Positions 1 to 8,588 of a stretch of 36,772 nt of DNA are shown here, piece after piece. Position 1 is the stretch's first letter. The number at the start of each line of letters is the position of its first letter. The notes beneath the pieces were generated by a model, which did no database searches, was not told the DNA's origin, and was given only the letters and a program-made list of their open reading frames with translations. The stretch is from the NCBI GenBank assembly GCA_023248745.1, contig JAHFDZ010000025.1, forward strand, positions 1 through 36,772. The letters are read 5' to 3'. A program made the position numbers and the translations under genes. Source of the stretch: Myxococcales bacterium. Its GTDB lineage: Bacteria > Myxococcota_A > Polyangia > Polyangiales > Polyangiaceae.

Positions 1-2650
1 TCCCCTTGACGGGGTCATCGACGTACATGTCGAGCATCGGTCCATTGGAGACAATGACGCGCCGGCTTCGGAGTGAATCGACGATGCGTTCTTCGGTGAG
101 CTTCTGCGTGTCATCCTCGCCCGTGTAAATCATCGTGCGAAACTGACCCGCTTCGTCAAACGACGAGTGCGAATCGCCCGTGCCTACCGCCACGTATTGG
201 TAACCAAGATTGAGCGTATTGAACCAATCGTCGACGGCACCCGGGTACAAGACGTCACCTGTCGAGTCGCGCAAGATTGCGCCCGCAGGTGGAAGATTCG
301 GCGGAAGCTCGCCTGCAGGAAGCTCTCGCGGAACGCGGTAATGATGCAGCTCCCAATACAGCTTGCCGTTGGCGACTTCGACGAGATCGAACTTGAGTGA
401 GAAGGTGGTGCGCCCTCCTCCGTCTCGAAACGCAGGGCCCGTCGGTGCGACAAGGCTTCCGAATGTGGACGGCGCCACCTCCTTAAACGTGAGGGGATCC
501 ACCGAGTATTGCGCGAAGTATCCGAGCACACCGTCGCGCGGGTGATTCACCTGCACGATTGTCTTCTCTTCGCTCAGGCTGCCGAGCTTGCGCAAGTCAC
601 GGAAGATCTCCTCGGGAGTGCGCCGTGCCCACTCGAACGAACCGTGGGTAATCGGTCCGGTTTCGTAACGCAGTGGGTAACCATTGAAGTGGCCGGACTC
701 GAGCGTAGACATCTCGACACCGACCGACGGGAACATCCAGCGATTGAGATTCCATCGCGCGATGCTTGGCGCAAAGTCGGTGACGTAGTTGTGATCGGTC
801 GAGACGACCCATTCAAGTCCTTCAGCGGCGAGTGCGCTCACGCGTTCATCGATCGTCATCGATGAGTCGATGCTGTTGCGGCTGTGGATGTGCGTATCGG
901 CCGCGATCCATCCCACCGTATCGATCTGGCGCTTCAGCTGCTGCGACACCGTTGTGGTGTTGCCGCTCGAAACCGTTACACGCTGAGAAACGAGTTCATA
1001 CTCAGGTCCGCGGCCCACATAGACGTCGTACGTACCAGGGCGAATGGTGAGTTCTGCGATGCCATCGCGCGTGAAACCGACGGCCTCCATGAAGCGCCGC
1101 GTTTCAGGCTTCTCAGGATCGTCGGTCACCAGATCGCTGGATCGGAACGGTTCGCCAGATTGAAGATCGTAGAGGAACGCGCGCGGGTTTCCGCCCGAAA
1201 ATTTGGCGTCATACGTACCTACAACTGTTACCTTTGCAGGAAGCGCGTCGCCAGAAGGCGCCGCGACGCGCACGCTGAGTCTGGCAGGAGGCGGCGAAGC
1301 CGCGACGAGTTCGGTTGTCTCGCCAACGCGAATCGAAAAGTCGGCAAAGTTCGTAATCGGCCGACCTTTCGCGAGGACGCGAAAGCTGTACTCCCCCGGT
1401 TCTAAATTGCCGGCGAAGTAACCCCCGTTGCGAACGTCATATTGACTGAACGGCCGCCTAAAACCGCTCGCTGGGTCGCGCTGAAAAACGATCACGCTCG
1501 TCCCGTCGGCCGGCGCAAACGTTCCTTCATCGAGGACCTGTCCGCTCATGCGGCCCGTCTTGTTCCCGCGTACGGTATTGATCTGATCGACGAGCGAGCC
1601 AACGTCACCGCCGCCAATGAAGAAGTAACGTACCGTTTCAAACGACTCACCCGGTTTCAACTCCGGGGGCGCGTTCTCATAGAAGAGGCCGACGAACGAA
1701 CTTGCCGACAGCACCGTCATGATCGAATGCTTGGTGATCGGCGTGCGACCGCCGTCATCGTAGTAACTTTTCTTGTTCCACGCGTAGTTGCGATCGCTAT
1801 CGCCAAGCGCAAGCGCATAGCTCGTTTGATTGCCACGTGATGCGATGAAGTCGGTCGCGAAGCCGGGAAAGGCCGGCCAATCGATGCCTTTGTTGTAAGC
1901 GTCCTCGAGACCAAAACGCAGATCGAATCCGACGCCAGGGATGAACACTTCGCTCGTGGCACCGTAGAGCGCAACTTCGGCAACAGGGACCGTGAAGCCA
2001 TCGAGCGGAAGGCCAAGGACACCGAGCAGTTGCTGCGCATCCTTGCCGGGGAACATCAGTGTGTCGTTGCTGATGTTCTTCACATTGAACCGCAGCGTGA
2101 GGTGTGAGTCGCCGGGCTTCAATTCGTAACTATTTGTGTAACGAATCTTTGGTGCGCTTTTGGTATTTTGAAAGTCGGCGCTTGACCCCGTGATTGCGCG
2201 GTTGAGTACCGCAAGCATCTCGAGAAAATCTCCCGCGGTACCCGAGGCGTCGATGCGAGCAATTCCATCCTTCGAGCCATCAGAAGCCACCTGCACAGAA
2301 TTGATGTCAGCGGCTTGAAGGAAGAACGCAGGAAAGAGCTCGCCAAAATTGTCAAAGCCCGTCGGTGTTCCGCTCGAGCCTTCTTCGCTTGGCCTTCGCA
2401 GATCGGCATCGATGAGGCTTCCGCCGTAGACACCGAATCCACGAGAAAATCCAGGCTTTTGGATGATCACGCGCACCTTGTCGTTTTCGATGAGGTAATC
2501 GCCGACTTCGCCAAGCGCGCGCTCACCCCCGACGAGATCATGACGTGAAAGCACCATCCGCGCGGTGGCTTGAGGCGCACTTGAACTGCAACCCGGCCAC
2601 GCCGCAGCGACGATGAATGCGAGAACAACAGAACCGACAAGACGCTTCAT
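1..2650 (-). CDS. PHP-domain metallohydrolase (CehA/McbA-like) lipoprotein, 3' end outside the window
   Basis: The minus-strand frame is open from an ATG at 2650 to the left edge, about 883 codons with no stop, so the C-terminus is missing. The N-terminus is a signal sequence followed by a cysteine at residue 21 (WPGC then Ser-rich), a weak lipobox. Residues up to about 560 are mostly beta-type sequence, including a stretch like carboxypeptidase-regulatory repeats. The catalytic PHP part begins at about residue 580: THIHS near 583, STDHN near 616, VNHPRDG near 701 and GTGDSHSSFD near 825. These His/Asp clusters are the metal-binding signature of PHP phosphoesterases, and the arrangement matches CehA/McbA-type metallohydrolases. 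It starts 15 bases after the porin stop, so it is the last gene of the operon. The substrate is unknown; a phosphoester or other ester is likely. Fold and metal dependence are well supported; the exact reaction is not. Confidence 0.85.
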   Translation of the reverse strand, partial: MKRLVGSVVLAFIVAAAWPGCSSSAPQATARMVLSRHDLVGGERALGEVGDYLIENDKVRVIIQKPGFSRGFGVYGGSLIDADLRRPSEEGSSGTPTGFDNFGELFPAFFLQAADINSVQVASDGSKDGIARIDASGTAGDFLEMLAVLNRAITGSSADFQNTKSAPKIRYTNSYELKPGDSHLTLRFNVKNISNDTLMFPGKDAQQLLGVLGLPLDGFTVPVAEVALYGATSEVFIPGVGFDLRFGLEDAYNKGIDWPAFPGFATDFIASRGNQTSYALALGDSDRNYAWNKKSYYDDGGRTPITKHSIMTVLSASSFVGLFYENAPPELKPGESFETVRYFFIGGGDVGSLVDQINTVRGNKTGRMSGQVLDEGTFAPADGTSVIVFQRDPASGFRRPFSQYDVRNGGYFAGNLEPGEYSFRVLAKGRPITNFADFSIRVGETTELVAASPPPARLSVRVAAPSGDALPAKVTVVGTYDAKFSGGNPRAFLYDLQSGEPFRSSDLVTDDPEKPETRRFMEAVGFTRDGIAELTIRPGTYDVYVGRGPEYELVSQRVTVSSGNTTTVSQQLKRQIDTVGWIAADTHIHSRNSIDSSMTIDERVSALAAEGLEWVVSTDHNYVTDFAPSIARWNLNRWMFPSVGVEMSTLESGHFNGYPLRYETGPITHGSFEWARRTPEEIFRDLRKLGSLSEEKTIVQVNHPRDGVLGYFAQYSVDPLTFKEVAPSTFGSLVAPTGPAFRDGGGRTTFSLKFDLVEVANGKLYWELHHYRVPRELPAGELPPNLPPAGAILRDSTGDVLYPGAVDDWFNTLNLGYQYVAVGTGDSHSSFDEAGQFRTMIYTGEDDTQKLTEERIVDSLRSRRVIVSNGPMLDMYVDDPVKG

Positions 2651-2665
2651 GACGAGCCCCGTTCG

Positions 2666-3904
2666 CTAGAAAACAACCTGCGCCATTGCCTCAAACCGAT
2701 TGTTGTCGAGCGCGCGCGCAGCCGGCTCGACCGTAAACGTGTAGTTGAGCCAAAGAGCAAGCGGCAGCCTCTCGCCGCGCAGCCTCACGCCCACCGTATG
2801 ATAGTCCACTTTGAAGGCGTCGTAGTCGAGCCCCGCCGAGGAGCCTGTGCCGGCCCATGGGTGATAATGCGCATACCGATAACCCGGTGTGATGTGGATG
2901 TACGGAGCCTCGAACGTGTAGCCAAGCTGAGCGTGATAGGCCTGCTTGGTCTGCGCGGCACTGCCTACCGTCGGAAATGTAGTCTTAATTTGCACAAATT
3001 GGCCGAGCGCTTCGAATCCCTTCACTTTGACGGCTACGTCCGCCGAAAAGCCGAGATCGTCCTCGTCGTAGAAGCTGGGCGCAATGCCGACAGTGCGAGG
3101 ATTGTAGACCATGCCACCACCGAGCCTCACGTAGCTGCCATAGTTCAACTCCAGGCGACCGATGAACCCCACCTTGCTGTTGTCATCGAGCATCTGGTTC
3201 GCGCCGTTGCCGTTCATGAGCATCGCGTAGTACGCGACCTGCAATTCACCGCCGAGTTTGATCGGTTTTGCCGGCGAGAGCATGACACCAAGTTGACGAT
3301 CGAGCGCGACGCCAGCTTGTTGGAACCCGCGACCGACTAGTACACCTTCTTGACCAACAGCACGCGTCGCAAAGAGCATGTCCTGCGTGCCTCGGAGTTC
3401 TTCCTCTGCGAACGCGGCTTTGAATTGGCCGAGTTGAATACCAATGAACGGCATGGGATCGTAGCGGATGAACGCATCGCGGAGCCGAAAATCGAGATAG
3501 CCGAGCGGCGTGTTAACACCCTGCTGGATGTCTGACGCGCCTTCTGCGGCGATACGGAAGCTCACGTGGTAGTCGGTATTTCCGCCTTCGAGACCCACGC
3601 GCGCACTCTCGAGGATAAATCCGTTGTTCCGGCCGACGAAGTTGTAGCGCGAGTCTTTCTGCACATTTTCGTAGCCGGCGCGGACGTAGCCGTAGACGCC
3701 AACTTCCCACGGGGACTTAGGCTCCTCTTTCGCCGCTTTGGGATCGACCTTTTCAGGATTGTTCGGATCCTTGGCGGGCTCGCTCTTCTTTCCGTCGCGC
3801 GTCTTGCGCATATCGGAAAGGCCTTCTCCGTCACGAGCGGCATGAGCGAGCGTTGAACATAGGCAAAGCGAGAGGGCCCCAAACGCAACGCGGCGTGTTT
3901 TCAC
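2666..3904 (-). CDS. Outer-membrane porin, phosphate-selective porin O/P-like
   Basis: The 412-residue product has a Sec signal peptide (residues 1-22, cleavage after AHA), then a Lys/Glu/Pro-rich linker (about 35-65), then a beta-barrel-type sequence with alternating hydrophobic residues that ends in Phe (AQVVF), as outer-membrane barrels do. Segments such as VGVYGYVRAGYE, a RLRDAFIRYDP strand, and QLGQFKAAFAEEEL resemble porins of the O/P family, where a conserved G-Q-x-K motif follows an early strand. The start codon overlaps the stop of the upstream HupE-like gene by four bases (ATGA), so translation is probably coupled. Its place between a HupE-type transporter and a PHP hydrolase suggests it passes a small solute or metal complex across the outer membrane; that role is inferred. 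The barrel call is firm, the substrate unknown. Confidence 0.8.
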   Translation of the reverse strand: MKTRRVAFGALSLCLCSTLAHAARDGEGLSDMRKTRDGKKSEPAKDPNNPEKVDPKAAKEEPKSPWEVGVYGYVRAGYENVQKDSRYNFVGRNNGFILESARVGLEGGNTDYHVSFRIAAEGASDIQQGVNTPLGYLDFRLRDAFIRYDPMPFIGIQLGQFKAAFAEEELRGTQDMLFATRAVGQEGVLVGRGFQQAGVALDRQLGVMLSPAKPIKLGGELQVAYYAMLMNGNGANQMLDDNSKVGFIGRLELNYGSYVRLGGGMVYNPRTVGIAPSFYDEDDLGFSADVAVKVKGFEALGQFVQIKTTFPTVGSAAQTKQAYHAQLGYTFEAPYIHITPGYRYAHYHPWAGTGSSAGLDYDAFKVDYHTVGVRLRGERLPLALWLNYTFTVEPAARALDNNRFEAMAQVVF

Positions 3905-4875
3905 TTTCGGATCATCGCATCAACGCGCATCAGGGTGAAGTACGCACCGAGCGATCCGACCGTGTATCCCACCCACATCGGGAGACGCTGTATCACGCGC
4001 GCTCGCACCGGCGAGATCCGTACGAGAAACGCGACTGTGACAAGCAAGAAAACAAATCCGAGCTGCCCAACTTCGACGCCCAAATTGAACGAAAGAAGCG
4101 CTGTCAGCAATTGTGACTTAATGAGGCCAATTTCGCGAAGGCCGGATGCAAAGCCCAACCCATGCACGAGGCCAAACGCAAACGCGAGAGGCACCAACCG
4201 ACCCCCTCGTGTCCTTGCGACATCGATCCCAAGTAGCACGAGACTGAGGCCGATCCACACTTCAGCAAGCGCAGGTCTTATTGAAACGAATCCAAAGCTT
4301 GCAAGCGCAAGAGTGATCGAGTGCGCCACGGTAAATGCGCTAATCGCAACGACAAGCTTCTTTCGGTTTTCGGCAAGAACGTAGAGCCCCATCACGACGA
4401 GTAAGTGATCAACTCCAGTAACAATATGCCGAGCGCCAATGCTGATGTAGCGACGAATCACGTCGCCGCGATCGTCTTTCTGGGGAAGCTCAACTTCGGC
4501 ACGTGAAGGACCAAGCACGGTCGAGAACACTTCGTCGTTCTCCCAGCTCACATCGACAACCGCGAGCGAGACCGACCCACCGAGGCCGCGCATGCTGACC
4601 GCACGGCCACGAAGGGTACGCGCGCAATGGAGATCGAAGTGCTGTGAGAATTGCGAGAGCGCCGAAGCGGCCGTTGGTTGTGCGATCGTTTGGCAGTCTT
4701 GTGGAAAAACTGGAACTGCATCGGCGGCGCCGGAAGGGACGCGAAAGCTAACACTGTAGCGCGTGTCGCTCAGCGCGATGATGCGCAATACGGCCGTGGT
4801 GGGTCCATGGGCGAGCACAACGAGTGGCCATGAAATCGCGAGCAAGAACGCCAGCCACGAAAAGGCCCGTTTCAT
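3901..4875 (-). CDS. HupE/UreJ family membrane protein
   Basis: The 324-residue product has a signal peptide (about 1-22, ending LAHG), a periplasmic N-terminal domain (about 23-140) and a C-terminal block of about six transmembrane segments. The membrane part carries the family's polar motifs: HIVTGVDHLLV (His150, Asp156, His157), FTVAHSITLA (His185), FGLVHGLGFA (His238) and FNLGVEVGQ (Glu268). In the HupE/UreJ family these His/Asp residues resemble nickel/cobalt-permease metal sites, so metal uptake is plausible but not shown. The long soluble N-terminal domain is typical of the larger HupE/UreJ_2 type rather than short hydrogenase-linked HupE. No hydrogenase or urease gene is visible nearby. 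It overlaps both neighbours by four bases (4872-4875 and 3901-3904). Confidence 0.85.
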   Translation of the reverse strand: MKRAFSWLAFLLAISWPLVVLAHGPTTAVLRIIALSDTRYSVSFRVPSGAADAVPVFPQDCQTIAQPTAASALSQFSQHFDLHCARTLRGRAVSMRGLGGSVSLAVVDVSWENDEVFSTVLGPSRAEVELPQKDDRGDVIRRYISIGARHIVTGVDHLLVVMGLYVLAENRKKLVVAISAFTVAHSITLALASFGFVSIRPALAEVWIGLSLVLLGIDVARTRGGRLVPLAFAFGLVHGLGFASGLREIGLIKSQLLTALLSFNLGVEVGQLGFVFLLVTVAFLVRISPVRARVIQRLPMWVGYTVGSLGAYFTLMRVDAMIRK

Positions 4876-5723
4876 GGTGATGGTTGCCAGCGAAGGCCCT
4901 CGGGCAACTTAATGCGGTATCGCCCGACCGCTGCGCCTATCCACGATCGTTCACGAACTTGACCACGTTCGCGCACCCAATCGGCCAAGGCAAACTCGCG
5001 CGCCTCCGCGAACGACGCCGCACGTGACGCTTCGCGCTCTTGCACGCGAACGAGATACGAACCAAAGGCGCTGCTCGTGGGGCCTTCCCACGTCTTGAGC
5101 GGCGCCGAAAATGCAACGTCGGCGACGGTTGGCCCAAGCACTTGGGAAAGTTCGCGATGGGTGATCCACTTTGGCGAGCGTGTGAGATTTGCGATCTCAC
5201 CGAGACCTTCTAGCGAACGGTTCGGCTCGCGATCGAGTTGCTCTTTCAAGGTGACAAGCTCGCTCGGACCCGCGTCGTGGCGATCGACTGCGTAGTAGAC
5301 ATAGTCAATCTTGACCCGCGCTTGCGCGCTGTAGCGGTCCTTGTGCTCGCCAAAGTAGCGTTCGAGCACCTCGTCATTCGGCGGCTCCGCAGCACCACGA
5401 GCAACGGCACGTGCGCGATCGATCAAACGCTTTCGCACGGCTTGATCGTCGTCAGCCAAGCCCAATCGTAACGACTCGCGATACATGATCTCGTCGCTGA
5501 GATGCCGGTCGAGAAGGGCACCTTGTTCTTCCTTCGTTGGAGCGCGCGTGAGGCTTCGCTCTTCGGCACGAAGCAAGTCCGACCACCGTTGCTCCGAAAG
5601 CGCGATGGTGTCGTCACTGCCTGTCGGATCGCGGGGCAGGACCACCGCAAGGAGGGCACCAATCACCATAAAATGGATCAATGGCTCCTTCAAAAGCGCA
5701 TGAACGGACGTACGAACCGACAC
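4872..5723 (-). CDS. Membrane-anchored peptidyl-prolyl cis-trans isomerase (SurA/PpiC-like)
   Basis: This is the first gene of the four-gene operon (283 residues, GTG start at 5723). After a short N-terminus with LLKEPLIHF, a single hydrophobic segment (about 15-30) anchors the protein in the inner membrane. The periplasmic part begins with a SurA-like helical region (about 35-125, rich in Arg/Glu/Leu, including RHLSDEIMYRESLRLGL), followed by a parvulin-like domain (about 130-240, with ARVKIDYVYY and a terminal FGSYLVRVQERE strand). The N-terminal layout matches the PpiC-type isomerases commonly annotated beside HupE/UreJ proteins. A likely job is folding or delivery of the porin and PHP lipoprotein encoded in the same operon; this is inferred from position. 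The parvulin domain is divergent, so catalytic activity is uncertain. Confidence 0.78.
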   Translation of the reverse strand: MSVRTSVHALLKEPLIHFMVIGALLAVVLPRDPTGSDDTIALSEQRWSDLLRAEERSLTRAPTKEEQGALLDRHLSDEIMYRESLRLGLADDDQAVRKRLIDRARAVARGAAEPPNDEVLERYFGEHKDRYSAQARVKIDYVYYAVDRHDAGPSELVTLKEQLDREPNRSLEGLGEIANLTRSPKWITHRELSQVLGPTVADVAFSAPLKTWEGPTSSAFGSYLVRVQEREASRAASFAEAREFALADWVRERGQVRERSWIGAAVGRYRIKLPEGLRWQPSP

Positions 5724-5901
5724 GCGTGAACGATATCAGGCTTCCCCACCCCCGCTGGAATGTGACTCTCAATGGCCCCGAGACCACGTTTGTGCGTGTT
5801 CCACATTGACATCTCCCGCCAATGTCGATTCGCACGCGGCTGAAGGGAACCGGAGGCACGATTGATTTGCTAACCGCGCCGGAGCCGAGTGACGATGCGC
5901 G
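5724..5901. promoter_or_regulatory. Divergent intergenic region with possible promoter and inverted repeat
   Basis: These 178 bases separate the minus-strand PPIase operon from the plus-strand lipoprotein gene, so they should hold two divergent promoters. A perfect TTGACA lies at 5806-5811, but I see no good -10 at 16-18 bases downstream. It overlaps an inverted repeat, ACATTG (5803-5808) and CAATGT (5820-5825), that could be an operator. The assignment is weak. Confidence 0.25.
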
Positions 5902-7125
5902 ATGGCAAAATCTCTTTCGACGGCGATCGCCGTGTTCGCCTTGGTCGCCGCTTGTCGTTCCGACGTGAATGCACAAGTGCAAGACGCCGCAGTCGATGCG
6001 CAAGCTTCCGTCGATGCGACAGCGAACCCAGACGTAGGTGCGGGCGACGCCGTGACGTCGTGGGCTTATCCGATGGGGTTCTTTTACCAAACCGTTGGCC
6101 TCCAAAATCAGGTCCGCGTCGGGTGGACTCACGACGGCACAACGGTCACGAGTTCGGGGAGCGACTACGCGCTGTCATGGGGCGTGATTGGGAAGAATGT
6201 CACGTGGGCCGATCCCGTCATGAGCTACTTGAAGAACGGTACCTACGCGACCACCGCTGGCACGTTTGATCAGGATCCACGCGGTGCGGCGATGTTCATG
6301 TACCACGAGACGACTTGCCCTCGGTCGGGTCCCGCTCCAGAAGCTGCGGCCGTGAAGGTGATCACACCGAAATCACACGCGAGCGATGCGCTGTGCAAGC
6401 AAACCGACAACGTCGTCGGTGGCAAAGGGTCGCGCATTTTTGACATCGATGGCAGTAACTACATGTTCATCTCGAACCAAGGCACGATGTACCTCTTGCG
6501 GATGACCAACGGGTCATCTACCGGTTCGCCGGATGCGATGTGCTTCCTTGAAACAGCGGTGACCAAGGTATCGTCTTTGCGTGTTGGCGATGCGACTCCA
6601 GTGGTTCCGATTGGCACTGTGGGTGCTGTCGCGAGCGGGACCGATGGCCTGGTGTTCGGGGACGCAGGCATTATGCGACGGACCGACGGAACCTGGGTCC
6701 TCATCATGAAGGGCTTCCCAAAAACGTTGGCCGATGGACACCAATGTCATGACCTCTGCGAACTCTGCAACCGCGGCATCTATCGCGCCACGAGCAAGGA
6801 CCTACTCACTTGGTCTGCGATTGATCGCATTGCATTTCGCGCGAGCGTTCCCGAGGCAGCGGTCGACCCCACAGGAAGGCCATGGGTCTACTACCAGGAC
6901 TTTGGTGCGGCCTGCGATGCGCAGAACCTTCAACTTGCCGGCCGTGCGCACATCAGCGCGATTTCAGAGCTCGACCTTTCGGGAACGATGTCGACGCCGA
7001 CACATGTTGTCTTCACCGGACAGTCATTCGAGAAAGACGAGCAAGAGCACTATCCCACCAACGGCAACCCGGTCATGCTTTCGGGCCCCGACGCGTTCTC
7101 GCAACTGCAAAGCTGCAAACCATAG
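5902..7125 (+). CDS. Predicted lipoprotein, possible beta-propeller, function unknown
   Basis: The 407-residue product starts with a clear lipoprotein signal: hydrophobic residues 4-17 and the lipobox LVAAC with Cys18. An Asp/Ala/Val-rich linker follows (about 20-50). The remainder has repeated motifs such as SRIFDIDGSNYMFIS, GIMRRTDGTWVLIMKG, GIYRATSKDLLTW and GRPWVYYQDFG. This pattern of an aromatic/Asp strand followed by a 'trader' loop resembles five-bladed propellers of the glycosidase 43/32/62 type, but I cannot point to a full catalytic triad. A CHDLCELC cysteine cluster in the middle may form disulfides or bind metal. The ATG at 5902 is chosen because it is directly followed by the signal. 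The gene stands alone between a divergent operon and a convergent GFA gene. Outer-membrane location is likely; function is unknown. Confidence 0.75.
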   Translation: MAKSLSTAIAVFALVAACRSDVNAQVQDAAVDAQASVDATANPDVGAGDAVTSWAYPMGFFYQTVGLQNQVRVGWTHDGTTVTSSGSDYALSWGVIGKNVTWADPVMSYLKNGTYATTAGTFDQDPRGAAMFMYHETTCPRSGPAPEAAAVKVITPKSHASDALCKQTDNVVGGKGSRIFDIDGSNYMFISNQGTMYLLRMTNGSSTGSPDAMCFLETAVTKVSSLRVGDATPVVPIGTVGAVASGTDGLVFGDAGIMRRTDGTWVLIMKGFPKTLADGHQCHDLCELCNRGIYRATSKDLLTWSAIDRIAFRASVPEAAVDPTGRPWVYYQDFGAACDAQNLQLAGRAHISAISELDLSGTMSTPTHVVFTGQSFEKDEQEHYPTNGNPVMLSGPDAFSQLQSCKP

Positions 7126-7137
7126 TGGGCTCCGGTC

Positions 7138-7213
7138 CTCCATCCTGATCCTGATCCTCCATCCTGATCCTGATCCAACTCCTGATCCTGATCCTCCATC
7201 CCGATCCTCCATC
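7138..7213. repeat. Short tandem repeat, ATCCTG-type, between convergent stop codons
   Basis: About 76 bases consist of repeats of ATCCTG interrupted by CTCCATC, giving a higher-order unit of roughly 18-20 bases present about three times, with an imperfect copy (CCCGATCC) at the end. It lies exactly between the stop of the plus-strand lipoprotein (7125) and the stop of the minus-strand GFA gene (7219-7221), so it is non-coding. Slipped-strand expansion is the simplest origin. Confidence 0.85.
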
Positions 7214-7218
7214 TCAAG

Positions 7219-7632
7219 CTAAGGCGCTTCTTCATCGAAATACGGAAGCTCACTCGCCGCGCGATACCAGTACGCGCGCGAAGCACCATGCACATTTCGC
7301 TCCGGAAACACCTGGGGTCCTTCGTCAAGCGAACCCGCAGGAACGATCGCGTACCTCGCGTTTCGGGTGATCCATGGCACGGCCGATCCACACGCCGTGC
7401 AAAAGCCGGAACAGAAATGTTCAGCCGTCGGCAACTCGAAACGTTTGGTCAGCGCTTGCCCTGACTCCCAAGCAAATTGCGTAACCTTGAACATGAGGTT
7501 TGCGCAGTGCGCGCTTCCGGAACGCTTTCGACAACGACTGCAGTGACAGTATTGAAAGAACAACGCCGTGCCGCGCGCCGAAAATCGCACCTGCCCACAT
7601 AGACAGGAGCCCATAAATTTCGGTTCATCCAT
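7219..7632 (-). CDS. GFA family (CENP-V/GFA domain) zinc protein
   Basis: The 137-residue product fits one GFA domain from end to end. The zinc ligands are visible: CLCGQVRF (Cys10, Cys12), QYCHCSRCRK (Cys29, Cys31, Cys34) and FCTACGS (Cys78, Cys81). The family is named after a glutathione-dependent formaldehyde-activating enzyme, but most members have no tested activity, so a formaldehyde role should not be assumed. It is divergent from the AraC regulator gene with only 33 bases between the starts, which suggests shared control. No formaldehyde dehydrogenase gene is present in the window. Confidence 0.9.
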   Translation of the reverse strand: MDEPKFMGSCLCGQVRFSARGTALFFQYCHCSRCRKRSGSAHCANLMFKVTQFAWESGQALTKRFELPTAEHFCSGFCTACGSAVPWITRNARYAIVPAGSLDEGPQVFPERNVHGASRAYWYRAASELPYFDEEAP

Positions 7633-7665
7633 AGCGGGTACTCTACACAGAAAAGTGCGCTGCTG

Positions 7666-8538
7666 GTGCTTGTGACCGAGGGTGTTTTGGCCTATCCGTC
7701 AACTTTGTTGCCGACACCACTCTCCTACCGCGAACACCTGCCGCACCCGATGCTGCGGCCATTCGTGCGCTGCGTGTGGGAACTTGCGGGTGATTCACAG
7801 GTGAGCGAGCCTCAGGTCATTGTCCCTGATGGCTGCACCGAGCTTGTCCTCAATTTGGGCGATCCTATCGAGCAACTGATTGGAGTTGCGGGTTCTCTTG
7901 CCCAACCACGCGTAACCGTTGTCGGCGAAATACGTCGCCCGGTGGTTACATTAACAACGGGCCGTATCGATCTGTTGGGCGTCCGATTCCTGCCCGGTGG
8001 GTTGCAACCCTTTATCAGCACGCCCATCGGTGAAATCGTCGATCGCATCGAGGCTCACGACGACGTGCTTACGCGTGCGATGCGAGAAACGATCGCGCGC
8101 GTACAGAACGCATGCATTGCGGACCGCCTCGAACTTCTCGAAATCGGCCTCATCGACACATTACAAAAAGCGAAACGACTGGACAACGCGCTCACGCGAC
8201 GGGTTGTGCGTGCCCTGATGGACCATGAAGGGTGCATTCGAATGGAAGCGCTCGCAGAAGAATTTGGCGTGACGCGCAGACACATCGAACGCGCATTCGC
8301 GCTCGGCGTTGGCGCTTCGCCGAAATCGCTCTCGCAAGTGCTCCGATTTCGTCGTGCGCTTGTCGCGATCGAGAATGAGGACGAGCACTGGACCGATGTC
8401 GCAGAAGCATGCGGCTACTACGATCAGTCGCACTTGATCCGCGATTTTAGGCGCTTCGCCGGCTCCACGCGGAGCACTTACTTACGTTCAAACCACCCGC
8501 TCAACGGCCTATTTCATGGCATCGTGACCGCAACGTGA
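7666..8538 (+). CDS. AraC family transcriptional regulator
   Basis: The 290-residue protein has an N-terminal ligand or effector domain (about 20-150) of the type seen in DUF6597 regulators, with VPDGCTELVLNLGD and VRFLPGGLQPF, and a C-terminal AraC-type double helix-turn-helix (about 190-280). The DNA-binding part contains MEALAEEFGVTRRHIERAF for the first helix pair and a WTDVAEACGYYDQSHLIRDFRRFAG stretch for the second, the classic AraC signature. The GTG at 7666 is taken as start; a second GTG two codons later is equally possible and there is no strong ribosome site. The gene is divergent from the GFA gene, which may be its target. Confidence 0.88.
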   Translation: MLVTEGVLAYPSTLLPTPLSYREHLPHPMLRPFVRCVWELAGDSQVSEPQVIVPDGCTELVLNLGDPIEQLIGVAGSLAQPRVTVVGEIRRPVVTLTTGRIDLLGVRFLPGGLQPFISTPIGEIVDRIEAHDDVLTRAMRETIARVQNACIADRLELLEIGLIDTLQKAKRLDNALTRRVVRALMDHEGCIRMEALAEEFGVTRRHIERAFALGVGASPKSLSQVLRFRRALVAIENEDEHWTDVAEACGYYDQSHLIRDFRRFAGSTRSTYLRSNHPLNGLFHGIVTAT

Positions 8539-8588
8539 TGTCGCATTTTTCCAATACGCGGCGTGCGTTCGCGATCAGGGTTGCGCGC

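Noticed and set aside
5614-6132. Minus-strand 172-codon frame across the PPIase start and the lipoprotein start
   Set aside because: It overlaps two supported genes and the promoter region and shows no family motif.
7138-7213. CRISPR-like array
   Set aside because: The repeats are six-base microsatellite units without spacers.
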